Of a stretch of 64,000 nucleotides of DNA, positions 43,441 through 52,755 are shown one piece after another. The stretch is from NCBI GenBank assembly GCA_965247125.1, contig CBDFGO010000002.1:434001-498000 (forward strand), given 5' to 3'. Below the pieces are notes generated by a model. It did no database searches and was not told the DNA's origin. It saw only the letters and a program-made list of their open reading frames with translations. The position numbers and the translations under genes were made by a program. Within the stretch, counting starts at the first letter, position 1; each line of letters begins with the position of its first letter. Origin of the DNA: CALBJU01 sp965247125 (lineage in GTDB: Bacteria; Bacteroidota; Rhodothermia; Rhodothermales; UBA10348).

Positions 43441-46017
43441 ATGGTAGGAACTACCCTCTCCCATTACCGCATTGTCGAGGAGCTAGGTCGTGGCGGAATG
43501 GGTATCGTATATAAGGCAGAGGACGAGGTACTTGAGCGAACCGTAGCGATCAAGGTACTTCCCCCAAGACTCACCCCGTCGAAAAAGGAAGCGGCGAGAT
43601 TCCGCAAGGAAGCCAAGGCAGCTGCTGCTCTGAACCATTCGAATATTGCTACGGTTCACGACCTCGGACAAACCGAGGATGGGCAGACGTTTATCGTCAT
43701 GGAGTTTGTCAGCGGAGAGACACTTTCTGCGCAAATCAAACAAGGCTCCCTTTCTACGGACGAGAGTGTTCGTCTGGCCATCGAGATCGGACAAGGACTC
43801 AGCGCGGCACACAGTGCCGGAATTGTTCATCGCGACGTAAAACCCGGCAACCTCATGGTCAACGAGCAGTCGGGAGTGAAAATCCTAGACTTCGGGATTG
43901 CAAAGGTGACCGATGATTCGCTCTCGGAAACAGCACGTCGATACGGCACGGTTCGGTACATGTCGCCCGAGCAGGCCCGGTGCGAAAACGTTGACAAGCG
44001 CACCGACATCTGGTCAACGGGCATAGTCCTCTACGAGATGCTTACCGGCATCAGACCGTTCGAAGCAGAGTACGATTCGGCCGTCATGTACTCGATCATC
44101 AACCTTGATCCAGTGCCACCTGCAGAACACAAAGTCGACATTCCTGCAGAGTTGGAGAATATTGTTCTGAAATGTCTCGCCAAGGAGCCAAGGGATCGAT
44201 ATGAGTCTGCACAAGCGTTTGTGGACGATCTTCTGAGGATTCAACGCGGATCTAAAGTATTCGCCCGATCAGCAGACCGGGTCCGCGCGACACGCCAGCG
44301 CCTGATCAGGCGTATCACAAAGGTCGCCGTTCCGGTTCTGGCAGCTCTGCTACTCGTTCTGGCTATTCCCTCGCTCCGATACAAGGTTTTTCCGTGGACT
44401 GTGCCTGAAATTCGCGGCATCGCTGTGCTGCCCTTCGTAAACATTGGAGAGGATCCAACGACTCAATCCATGGTCGACGGTCTGGTTCATGTCGTGACCT
44501 CAAAACTCATGGGTTTGGAGCAATTTCACGAGTCTCTTTGGGTTGCTGCGTCCAGCGAAGTGATAAAAAGGGGAGTTCAGACAGCTCGAATGGCGGGTTC
44601 TGAGCTACACGTACATATGGCAGTGTCTGGGACTGTATGGCGTGAAAATGACCGGATCCGATTGGTTCTTGAACTTATAGATGCGCGAACCGAAGTCAGT
44701 TTGACATCTGAAATCCTGAATGAGTCACTCGACGATGGCTCGGTGATGGAAGAATCTGTTGTAGCACACCTGGCCAATATGCTGGAAATCGAATTACTGC
44801 CAGATGATCAGGCGAAACTACTTGCCGGTGGTACGACCGTGCCGGGTGCTTACGAGTTTTATGTTCAGGGTCAGGGGTATCTGCAGCGCTTCGAGATTCC
44901 CAGAAACACAGATCTTGCTATTGAGCTTTTCGAACGAGCCATCCAACGTGACTCCACATTTGCACTTGCACGTGCCGGACTGGGCGAGGCATACTGGGCA
45001 AAATTTATACTTACGCAGCAGGTAGACTGGATCGACAGCGCCATCACAGAATCCGAAGCTGCTCTGGCACTAAATGAAGATCTTGCTCCTGTTCATGTTA
45101 CTCTCGGAATCATCTATAACGGGAAAGGAGATTATTCCAATGCAGAAGAGTCGTTCGAGCGCGCGCTGGAAATCGATCCCAGCTATGGTCCTGGCTACAT
45201 CGGACTCGGGGCGAGCCTGAATAATCAAAACAAACTTGTAGAGGCAGAAAACGCTTACCTCGATGCCATTCGTTCCAAAACTGACAACTGGAATTACTAC
45301 AATAAACTTGGAATTTTCTATCACGGCAAGGGTCGTCGTGCAGATGCCATAGAACAATTTCTTCGTGTCACGGAGCTTGCGCCTGATAATGCATATGGGC
45401 TCAATAATTTGGCCGTGCAATATCATTTGATGGGAGACACGGACCAGGCTGAATCCATCTACCATCGGGTGACGCAGGTGAGTGGTGAAGCAGTACTGGT
45501 CAAGGCGAGAGCCTTTTACAATCTGGGCGGGATTGTTTATCTGCGCAGAGACTTTTCGGGGGCCGTGAATATGTACACGCAATCTCTTGCACTCGACAGC
45601 GCATATGTTGAGAGTTGGGGTGATCTGGGGAATTCATATCACTGGCTGGAAGACAGCGAAAACGCGAGACAGGCCTGGAATCATGCTATCCGAATTGCTG
45701 AAAAGCTGATAGCGGTCAATCCTAATTCAAGTGCAGGTCTAAAGATTCTAGCGGAAACTCATGCGAAGTTGGACAATCGAGAGGAATCTCTTTCGGCGAT
45801 TGAACAGCTTCTTGCACTTCAGCTTGTGGAATCTGCCACGTTTCGTACAGTTGGAAAGACCTACGAAATCCTGAGTGACCGGAAAACCGCGTTGCTTTAT
45901 ATCGGAAAAGCGCTCGAAGCGGGGCATTCCGTTGCTGCGATGGAATCATCAATATGGCTGGATGATCTCCGGAAGGATCCTGAATATGAGGCTCTCCTAC
46001 GCCAGTTTGAGCAGTAA
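43441..46017 (+). CDS. Membrane Ser/Thr protein kinase with TolB-like and TPR domains
   Basis: The 858-residue protein has a complete N-terminal kinase domain: GRGGMG, VAIKVLPP lysine 38, IVHRDVKPGNLM (HRD 130-132), DFGIAK (150-154) and RYMSPEQAR. A membrane helix follows (AVPVLAALLLVLAIPSL, about 293-310), then a TolB-amino-terminal/FlgO-like domain (IAVLPFVNIGEDPTTQSMVD), then about eight TPR repeats (VHVTLGIIYNGKGDYSNAEE, YGLNNLAVQYHLMGDTDQAE). The layout kinase, helix, TolB-like domain, TPR is known in many environmental bacteria. It differs from the propeller kinases at the left of the window. The next gene in the same direction is the GEEPTVIG repeat protein, 236 bases away. Confidence 0.93.
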   Translation: MVGTTLSHYRIVEELGRGGMGIVYKAEDEVLERTVAIKVLPPRLTPSKKEAARFRKEAKAAAALNHSNIATVHDLGQTEDGQTFIVMEFVSGETLSAQIKQGSLSTDESVRLAIEIGQGLSAAHSAGIVHRDVKPGNLMVNEQSGVKILDFGIAKVTDDSLSETARRYGTVRYMSPEQARCENVDKRTDIWSTGIVLYEMLTGIRPFEAEYDSAVMYSIINLDPVPPAEHKVDIPAELENIVLKCLAKEPRDRYESAQAFVDDLLRIQRGSKVFARSADRVRATRQRLIRRITKVAVPVLAALLLVLAIPSLRYKVFPWTVPEIRGIAVLPFVNIGEDPTTQSMVDGLVHVVTSKLMGLEQFHESLWVAASSEVIKRGVQTARMAGSELHVHMAVSGTVWRENDRIRLVLELIDARTEVSLTSEILNESLDDGSVMEESVVAHLANMLEIELLPDDQAKLLAGGTTVPGAYEFYVQGQGYLQRFEIPRNTDLAIELFERAIQRDSTFALARAGLGEAYWAKFILTQQVDWIDSAITESEAALALNEDLAPVHVTLGIIYNGKGDYSNAEESFERALEIDPSYGPGYIGLGASLNNQNKLVEAENAYLDAIRSKTDNWNYYNKLGIFYHGKGRRADAIEQFLRVTELAPDNAYGLNNLAVQYHLMGDTDQAESIYHRVTQVSGEAVLVKARAFYNLGGIVYLRRDFSGAVNMYTQSLALDSAYVESWGDLGNSYHWLEDSENARQAWNHAIRIAEKLIAVNPNSSAGLKILAETHAKLDNREESLSAIEQLLALQLVESATFRTVGKTYEILSDRKTALLYIGKALEAGHSVAAMESSIWLDDLRKDPEYEALLRQFEQ

Positions 46018-46253
46018 TTGAGGTTGAAATGGCTGATTTACATCCATTCTTGCATAAATCGAGCATTTTCCATTACAATGGTGGGCTAAAGCTCTAGAAT
46101 TGGATGCGGCGCTTCGCTCCTTATTACCCACCCTTTGACGCACCGCGCCCTCAGATCGAAACCTGATTCAATCATCTTTCGAAGCTGTTAGCAGGATTAT
46201 TGGGACAGCGCCATCAGTTTGAACTAAACAATTTGGTGAGGCCTCATACTACC

Positions 46254-46703
46254 ATGTCTCGAAAACAATCTTTCAACTTTACGTTCAGATTCCTCAGGGC
46301 TGGTGAAGAGCCCACAGTCATTGGTGGTGAGGAGCCGACGGTCATTGGCGGTGAGGAACCCACTGTTATTGGAGGCGAAGAGCCTACAGTGATTGGCGGC
46401 GAAGAGCCCACAGTGATTGGTGGCGAAGAGCCTACGGTGATTGGTGACCAGGGGACCGCACTTGCTGGGGAAGAACCGACAGTTATTGGTGGACAGGGAA
46501 TGGGTGAGATCAACTGTGTCGAAGAGGAAACAGATCCCCTCTGCAAGACCATTCTGGGTGTCGCCGTATTGGCGCTGGTGCTTGGGGTCGTGGTGGAAAT
46601 TACCTCTGCGAATGTTCTAGGAATGAGTTCGACAGCCCTTCTTTTGATATCAGTGAACCTGATGCTGTTGTACATCATTCGCTGCTCGGCTTGCAGGTGC
46701 TAG
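46254..46703 (+). CDS. Membrane protein with seven GEEPTVIG octapeptide repeats
   Basis: The 149-residue protein starts with MSRKQSFNFTFRFLRA, followed by six contiguous GEEPTVIG octads (residues 17-64), a short spacer DQGTALA and a seventh octad (72-79). An acidic Cys-containing linker (INCVEEETDPLC) follows. Two hydrophobic helices complete the protein (ILGVAVLALVLGVVVEI and STALLLISVNLMLLYII), with a Cys-rich end (RCSACRC). Each octad has one Thr, preceded by two Glu and followed by Val-Ile. No family was recognised. ATG 46254 is chosen; the frame is open upstream to 46200. The co-directional kinase upstream makes the octads possible phosphorylation sites (inference). The stop codon overlaps that of the convergent protease. 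Confidence 0.78.
   Translation: MSRKQSFNFTFRFLRAGEEPTVIGGEEPTVIGGEEPTVIGGEEPTVIGGEEPTVIGGEEPTVIGDQGTALAGEEPTVIGGQGMGEINCVEEETDPLCKTILGVAVLALVLGVVVEITSANVLGMSSTALLLISVNLMLLYIIRCSACRC
46302..46490 (+). repeat. Seven 24-bp coding repeats (GEEPTVIG)
   Basis: Six contiguous 24-bp units (46302-46445) and a seventh after 21 bases (46467-46490) encode an invariant octapeptide. The DNA units differ at many third codon positions, for example GTC/GTT/GTG for Val and CCC/CCG/CCT for Pro, but never change the amino acid. Confidence 0.95.
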
Positions 46704-49700
46704 CGCCTTTGGTGTAGTTCACCCAGAACATCATCGAAGAGCAGCTCATTCATCACACGGACCACTATTCTGGATTCAGTTCCGAGCTCCCTCGGGACGA
46801 TGAAGGAATAGCTGCCATTCAGAGCGTCAACCAATTCGATCTCAAAGGGATCGCCGTTAATTTCAACGTCGATCACGTGACCATAGTCGGGACCGAGAAG
46901 ATTGCCGAATCGATCGACTGGAAGGATAAAAAGGCGTTGTCGCCCGCCGTTCACGGCAGGTGACAACCACCATTCTGAGCTGCTCGGATCGGCGTTTCCG
47001 AAGCTAACGAGGGCAGACCGGCTTTCCGTTCGCGAAAAGGAACCCGCTTCAGTGTGATTGGCATCAATCTGAAAAATCACTTTATAAAGGCCGGTGACTT
47101 TCGTTTCCGGGAAGGTGGCCGAATAATCACCATCATGATCACTTTCGAACATAATGGTGTGCACTACTGGTTGCAGTGCCGCATGAAAGCCATCATCAAG
47201 CTGCTTGAGTTGATATTTCCGTTGAGCGGGAGACGCCTGGGACTCAAACCGAATCCCTGGAGGAATGACGAGCGACGTGGTGTCCGAGAGAAGTGTACCC
47301 AGTCCTATTGTTGGTGCCAGAACGTGAGCTGTGATTTGCGCAGTTGGAAGCGGCTGGTCTCCGAGAGATAAGCGGGCCTTCAACTCCAGAGATTTTCCCG
47401 CCACATAATGCGCCGCGCCCACGGAAAAGTTGTACTCGAGCGATTCTTCATCCACGATTGCAGATGCCTCATAGGAGGTTGCGGCCTGGCCGCTGATATG
47501 CATGTGCCAGTCTCCGCCACCGGTGATGAGCTCACCCGGTCCACGGGCGGGGACATCGATAGAAAATATGCGATAAAAATCTCCATCGATGATCTGGCCG
47601 AGGGCGGTTACATCCGTCCCGTCTTTTTCCACACGGAATGTGAGGGTATCGCTCGGACTCCAGCTCAGCTTCAAAATTACCTGCCGAGCCGTGTTGTTGA
47701 CCTCGAAAGATTCGGTTGCTGAGATTCCAGCCATACTTCCGTGGCGATACGCCAACAATTGTGGGCTGAATCCTCTGAGTACATCGACTAATTCCTCAAT
47801 AAAGAAGCGCCTCAGCTCTTCGTCCGGCGTGGTAGTCAGCTTGGTTAATCCTCCGGTTTGAGCAGCGATGTCGCTGAGAAGGCCTGCGAACTGCGGCGTA
47901 CTACCCACTCCAATGGTGCTTACTTTTATTCCCAGATTTGCATTCAAGTCTGTCGGAGGTGAGGTCGGGTTTACGGCTGAGCTTGCTTTTTTCGGCACGT
48001 TCTCAATTTCGAATGTTACATCGTTGACCATGGGGTTCAGATTCTGCATGCCATCTGTAAAAAGAACGATATTCCGGGGTCTTGTGGCGTCCGTAAGCGC
48101 GTTTATCGCTGTCTGAAGGCTGCCTCCCATAGCGGTCAATCCACCAGCAACTCTGCTTCTCACATCCGTGATGAGACCAGGTGCGTTCGGCAATACGGGG
48201 ACCAATACGTCAGTGCCGACCTGGAATTTAGAAATGGTGCTCGCGAAGTAATTGGCTCCGATCCGATCGCTGGGCACTGTGACAGCCGTCCACACCTGCA
48301 CGAAGATCTCGACCGCCTGTTTCAGTACGTCTATCTTGGCTTCGCACGACGAACAAGCCGGGGATTGCATACTTCCGGAGATGTCGAGCGCAAGCATCAC
48401 GTCCACCGGTCCGCGCTCGATGAGCTCGCCCCCGCCCGTGACTACGAGGGCGTAGGGTTGTGCGCTCGTCATCACTCTCGGCGCATCGATCCTGATGGTG
48501 TAGCTGCCCGCTGACGGAGTCGGAATTCGGATTTGCTCGACGTTGTTCCTGGAATCTGCAGCGGTAAGACCATTTGGAAAAGATGTGCTGCCAGTTGGTG
48601 AGATGATTCTCAAATCGAGCTGATTGACCAGGGTCTCGCCGGCTGGATCGTGATAAACCATCGTTGCGACAATCGGGACTAGAGGATCCGTGACCGTGTA
48701 CGTATAGTCCGTCGTTTCACCCTGCTTTATGCCTGACAGTTCATCGACGTGTGACAGCGAAGCAGGCAGGGGAGGGAGGATGCTGTTTTTAACGTCGATG
48801 CGCCCGAAGCCCTCTACATTATTGGGGAGTTGTGCCACTTCGGTGATTCCGGGATACTGCCCAGGACTCATATCCACAGCGCCATTGATCAGGGTCGCCC
48901 TCAATAAAGCTGCCGAGACAAACAGTCGACCTTCGTACTCCATATAGTACTGTCTAACTAGAGCTGCAGCACCCGCGGTAAGCGGCGTTGCCATACTTGT
49001 ACCACTGTTGAACATATAGTTCTGATCCACCGTCGACCCAACTGGCGTCAGGCCATAATTACTGGGAATGCCCTGACCGAACGCTCCCTTGTAGATTCGA
49101 ACGTCGTCCACCCAGGCGCCGTCTCCTGTATTGGCATCAGGGTCGGCTTCAATTCGGAAACTCACGGTCAGATTGGAAGAACAGGAATAGTCTCCGAGCC
49201 GGACCCGAAGCGGCTCCCAATTGGCCATGGTGCCGATGTAGGGGAAGCGTCTCGGACTGCCCGGGATTGCAGGGTCAGAGAGCTGTATGACAAATACATC
49301 ACCCTGTTTTACATCGATTTTAAACCAAAACTGAAGCATTCTGTCCGTGCATGCGGCAGAGAGGTCAATCGGGGCCCAACGCATTTCCGTTGTGACGCCC
49401 GCCGTGTAATTACCCCCGGGGCTGTCGTGCCAGGACGTTGTCGCGGAGTGGGAATCTGAAGAGACCCGAGCCCACGGACCGGTCGTGGTCCACTGTCCCG
49501 TTCCACTTTCCATATTATCGAACCGGTAGGACACATTCGCCGGCGCTTGCGTTCTGGTAGACAGCACCATCGTTCCGGGTGCCACCACGTCTGGCTTGAT
49601 TCGATTATCCTGGTTGTCGGGAGTATTCGCATTTGCCGGACCACGACTACTGAATGCCGCCATCCCATCTATGTTATCCGCCTTGAGATCATCCCGAATA

Positions 49701-49780
49701 AGGGGCTGATAGTATCCTGTATTCGAATACTTGACGTACTGCTCACCAATCGTTGGTCGGTTGTTTTCCGAGGCGCCCAC
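46700..49780 (-). CDS. Subtilase with VWA domain, 3' part after frameshift
   Basis: This 1026-residue frame starts within the S8 catalytic domain (GASENNRPTIG, AAFSSRGPANANT, IKPDVVAPGT) and contains the catalytic Ser 262 in MFNSGTSMATPLTAG. Between about residues 88 and 232 a beta-sandwich domain is inserted (DNMESGTGQWTTTGPWARVS, DANTGDGAWVDDVRIYKG). A pre-peptidase-like region follows, then a von Willebrand A domain (VDVMLALDISGSMQSPACSS with the DxSxS metal site, and IVLFTDGMQNLNPM). The rest is Ig-like beta domains to the end. It joins the 5' part when one base is removed from the T4 run at 49845-49848. It ends on a CTAG shared with the repeat-protein gene. Confidence 0.9.
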   Translation of the reverse strand: MGASENNRPTIGEQYVKYSNTGYYQPLIRDDLKADNIDGMAAFSSRGPANANTPDNQDNRIKPDVVAPGTMVLSTRTQAPANVSYRFDNMESGTGQWTTTGPWARVSSDSHSATTSWHDSPGGNYTAGVTTEMRWAPIDLSAACTDRMLQFWFKIDVKQGDVFVIQLSDPAIPGSPRRFPYIGTMANWEPLRVRLGDYSCSSNLTVSFRIEADPDANTGDGAWVDDVRIYKGAFGQGIPSNYGLTPVGSTVDQNYMFNSGTSMATPLTAGAAALVRQYYMEYEGRLFVSAALLRATLINGAVDMSPGQYPGITEVAQLPNNVEGFGRIDVKNSILPPLPASLSHVDELSGIKQGETTDYTYTVTDPLVPIVATMVYHDPAGETLVNQLDLRIISPTGSTSFPNGLTAADSRNNVEQIRIPTPSAGSYTIRIDAPRVMTSAQPYALVVTGGGELIERGPVDVMLALDISGSMQSPACSSCEAKIDVLKQAVEIFVQVWTAVTVPSDRIGANYFASTISKFQVGTDVLVPVLPNAPGLITDVRSRVAGGLTAMGGSLQTAINALTDATRPRNIVLFTDGMQNLNPMVNDVTFEIENVPKKASSAVNPTSPPTDLNANLGIKVSTIGVGSTPQFAGLLSDIAAQTGGLTKLTTTPDEELRRFFIEELVDVLRGFSPQLLAYRHGSMAGISATESFEVNNTARQVILKLSWSPSDTLTFRVEKDGTDVTALGQIIDGDFYRIFSIDVPARGPGELITGGGDWHMHISGQAATSYEASAIVDEESLEYNFSVGAAHYVAGKSLELKARLSLGDQPLPTAQITAHVLAPTIGLGTLLSDTTSLVIPPGIRFESQASPAQRKYQLKQLDDGFHAALQPVVHTIMFESDHDGDYSATFPETKVTGLYKVIFQIDANHTEAGSFSRTESRSALVSFGNADPSSSEWWLSPAVNGGRQRLFILPVDRFGNLLGPDYGHVIDVEINGDPFEIELVDALNGSYSFIVPRELGTESRIVVRVMNELLFDDVLGELHQRR

Positions 49781-49826
49781 GGTGAGAGCATTCTTGGCCG
49801 CGCCGGGTGAACCTAAAGAGCCACCG

Positions 49827-51365
49827 TCAATAATATTGTCCCCGTTTTAAATCTACGCCCCCGTTTTGAGCCGAGAAAAGGACCAGCATGTCCGGATGCT
49901 CCCACACAAACTTATCGACATCATTCGATCGACTGTCATATTCTCCGCCGAGATATTTTCCCCAACTGTTGCTGTGAATGCGAACACCCTCATCGTAGGC
50001 TTCCTGCAACACTTTCGTAAAATCAAAGGGGATTCCAGTCATTCCATTTCGGGTACCGTTGTTGTATATCGTCAATTGCTCAAGCGCTTGAAACACGAGT
50101 GTTGCCTGGGGGGCCACACCACTGATCGCGCCTGCTGACCGGTTTCCATCACCCAGAGCAGAGCCCGCGACATGTGTTCCGTGGCCGCTGTACGAATCGG
50201 CGGCTCCATCGTCCGTGCCTGAAGTAAGTATGTCACTGCCCGGCTGGACTGGCCAGCTGAATATCTTGTCGATCCGGCCTTGCAGGTCGTCGTGCATCGA
50301 AGCATCATTCACACCGGAATCAATTCCTGTGTCTGAAATTCCAATAATTTGGTCGGCCCCCAATAATCCAACATCCCATACGGGCGCGACGTTCATCACA
50401 CCTCGAGCCTGGTCGTTCATGGATGCCACAGGAATCGAGTGACTGAAGATTACGGACACCGAGTATTCTTCTATCCAGCGGACCCCGTTGATAAGCGGCA
50501 GAGCCAGCGCATCCCCGCGCGGAATACTTACCAGGAGTTTGGTTCGGTCAGGATCCTGTGCGATCTGAAGAATAGTCCCGTCCTCATCTTCGATGAGAAC
50601 CTGAATATCTGCGAGGTTCTGGTCCCTGAAAACTCGCACGGTAAGCTGGAAGACATTTGGCGGCTGAGGTGGAGGAGGTTGAGGATCCGCGTCCACAACA
50701 TTGGGCGGTAATCGTGGCGCGTCCGGAACTGGATTTATGATACGGTCCGTCAAATCATGAGAAATCCGCATGGCGGGTTGAAAAATGCTGACGTGCTGAA
50801 CGCTCGAAAGTGCATTTACCTGATTGCGGGCCGTCGTATCCATGCGGGCGATAAACGCGTTGTTGGAGACGTAGTCGAGCAAATCTGCTCCAACGCTTAC
50901 CAATTGATCTCGCATCGCCGCTGATACCGGATCGCTGAGTTGCACGAAATAGTAGCCCCTTACGGTATCGGGATAGGCGGCCAGGGAAAGACTTCCACTC
51001 GTGTGTGGCAACGGTTCATCTGACTGAAACACATGATCGTGCCACTGAATTCTGAACGGATCATCTTGTAGAGGATTGGCCAGCGTTCTGGAAGTAAAGC
51101 CTGATCCCACAAGGAATACCGCAATAAATACCAGCAAGCGTAATCCTTTCGCGCACAACAAATGGACGTCTGGAGTTCTTCGGGACGAGCCGTGGGTCGT
51201 CCTTTGACCTTCAGCTCTGGTAGTAGCAGCTGAGTTTTCGAACCTTCGATATTTTATAAGAGAGGTGATCTGGGGATCCGTTCTGAATGGCGAGCGCCGT
51301 TCATCTTTTCTGACGGTACGGCAGGCATTGGTTGGGATCCTAGTCGATTCACTCGATAAAAGCAA
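49827..51365 (-). CDS. Subtilase with VWA domain, 5' part before frameshift
   Basis: The frame encodes 512 residues. A signal anchor near residues 75-95 (RLLVFIAVFLVGSGFTSRTL) suggests the true start lies close to it rather than at 51365, but no clear ATG is available. A propeptide-like region follows (ARNQVNALSSVQHVSIFQPA), then a Pro-rich spacer. The catalytic Asp 345 is in ISDTGIDSG and His 395 in SYSGHGTHVAG. The frame stops after QNGGVDLKRGQYY; one base fewer gives DLNGDNIIDGGSLGSPGAAK, the expected subtilase sequence. The whole gene spans 4666 bases, one more than a multiple of three. Confidence 0.86.
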   Translation of the reverse strand: MLLSSESTRIPTNACRTVRKDERRSPFRTDPQITSLIKYRRFENSAATTRAEGQRTTHGSSRRTPDVHLLCAKGLRLLVFIAVFLVGSGFTSRTLANPLQDDPFRIQWHDHVFQSDEPLPHTSGSLSLAAYPDTVRGYYFVQLSDPVSAAMRDQLVSVGADLLDYVSNNAFIARMDTTARNQVNALSSVQHVSIFQPAMRISHDLTDRIINPVPDAPRLPPNVVDADPQPPPPQPPNVFQLTVRVFRDQNLADIQVLIEDEDGTILQIAQDPDRTKLLVSIPRGDALALPLINGVRWIEEYSVSVIFSHSIPVASMNDQARGVMNVAPVWDVGLLGADQIIGISDTGIDSGVNDASMHDDLQGRIDKIFSWPVQPGSDILTSGTDDGAADSYSGHGTHVAGSALGDGNRSAGAISGVAPQATLVFQALEQLTIYNNGTRNGMTGIPFDFTKVLQEAYDEGVRIHSNSWGKYLGGEYDSRSNDVDKFVWEHPDMLVLFSAQNGGVDLKRGQYY

Positions 51366-51406
51366 CCGATACAGCAGAACAGACCTTCAAACGCACTTTC
51401 CAGGGG

Positions 51407-52735
51407 TCATGGGTCGATGATAGATACCCACATCTCAGCGAGACCGTCGGGTGCGCCTTCTTGGGGAAGGACGTAGGCTGCAACGAGACGGCTGCCGGAA
51501 GCGGCAAATCCCACGTAGTCTCCTGGCATGAACAAGCCGAGATCGCGGCGACAGGGCAACATTGGACTTGGACAAAACCCATCTGCCGGCAGGGGCGCCA
51601 TTTTCAGCGTATCGACGGGCTCAAAGGAGTGGCCGCCCAATGATTTCGACAGCACGACGCGAGTCGCCAGCGAGTCCGCCTCATAAGAGAGCAACCACCA
51701 TGAATTACCCACTGCGGCAAGGGCCGGGTATCCCACCGTCTTATTTTCATCTGACAAAACGGGCGCCGCCACGGACCACGATCCTTCTTTGTACAGACTG
51801 CAATCAATCCGGGTCTGACCCTCATCCAACTCCACCACCAGCCAGCAGGCGAGCAGCTCGTCCCGGCGGTTAACCGCGAGCGTCGGTAAATCTGGCGCCC
51901 AACCTTTCTCTGTGATGGTCACAACTACGGTTGGTTCGGTGGCGGTTGCTGCGCCATCGGTGGAGGAAGCATGCATTATGCTGTAGGTCGAGTCGCTGGC
52001 TTCTTCCCGCATCCAGACCATATCCAGCGAACCACCCGATCGGACAGTCATTTGCACTCCCAGTCCTTCGTCTCCGACATCTACAAGCTTGCTCGAACCA
52101 CTCTCGTCTAGCGCACCCAACACCAGCGTACGTGAAATTGAAATCGGATCGAGGTCGAGGCGTACATGGACTCGGGTCCAAGAGAGATATAGGCGACCCG
52201 CGAAGGGACTATCGGCGACATGGTCCATCACCATCCAGGGTTTATCGCTGACTTCGAAGTTTCCCGGAGCATATTCTGTCGATTCGCCAACAACGCGGTC
52301 TGTATGATATTCGCCGACGCCGTTTCGTGATCGTGCCAGAGCAAGGGCTGCGTCCGGAAAGCCTGCACGAGTGGTATCACCTGTAATACCAAAGAACAGG
52401 ACTTCACCCGACTTCGAGTAAACCAGGGAAAGGTCTGCCGCCATGGTGGGCTCACGGCTGAGTGCCATAGGAACTGCCTCCGCATTCTCCCATGTCTTAC
52501 CTCCGTCCTCGGACGCCCACGTCCAGAATCTGAGTCCACCGCGATTGTACCCGACTCCATATTGAGCGCCGGCGACAATGCGATCGGGATTAGTCGGATC
52601 GATTGCGATGTTGGGCTCGAAAACGGAAAGTGAATCTGCCGCTCCACCGAGGCGATGAGTCGACACATCGTAACCCGGTGGGTCTTGACAACCTGTGAGC
52701 AGGACAAAAAAGAGGAAGTAGCGAAATAAACACAT
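51407..52735 (-). CDS. Sialidase-like (BNR-type) lipoprotein
   Basis: The 442-residue protein has a lipobox (FVLLTGCQ, Cys 16) and a six-bladed sialidase-type propeller. Asp-box and related motifs are FWTWASEDGGKTWENAE, LARSRNGVG, YSIMHASSTDGAATATE and SKSLGGHSFEP. The classical Arg triad of sialidases is not obvious, so it may bind rather than cut sugars. It begins 20 bases downstream of the OsmC gene's stop (52756) on the same strand. The sialate esterase at 22897 is far away, but the substrate class may be related. Confidence 0.8.
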   Translation of the reverse strand: MCLFRYFLFFVLLTGCQDPPGYDVSTHRLGGAADSLSVFEPNIAIDPTNPDRIVAGAQYGVGYNRGGLRFWTWASEDGGKTWENAEAVPMALSREPTMAADLSLVYSKSGEVLFFGITGDTTRAGFPDAALALARSRNGVGEYHTDRVVGESTEYAPGNFEVSDKPWMVMDHVADSPFAGRLYLSWTRVHVRLDLDPISISRTLVLGALDESGSSKLVDVGDEGLGVQMTVRSGGSLDMVWMREEASDSTYSIMHASSTDGAATATEPTVVVTITEKGWAPDLPTLAVNRRDELLACWLVVELDEGQTRIDCSLYKEGSWSVAAPVLSDENKTVGYPALAAVGNSWWLLSYEADSLATRVVLSKSLGGHSFEPVDTLKMAPLPADGFCPSPMLPCRRDLGLFMPGDYVGFAASGSRLVAAYVLPQEGAPDGLAEMWVSIIDP

Positions 52736-52755
52736 AATCGCGTCTGATCTAAGGA

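Noticed and set aside
46244..46678. Minus-strand frame through the octad repeats (144 residues)
   Set aside because: It is an opposite-strand shadow of the repeat gene. The third-position variation of the repeats fits selection on the plus-strand reading.
51407..52735. Firm call as an active sialidase
   Set aside because: Asp-box blades are visible, but the catalytic Arg triad and Tyr/Glu could not be identified, so only a sialidase-like fold is claimed.
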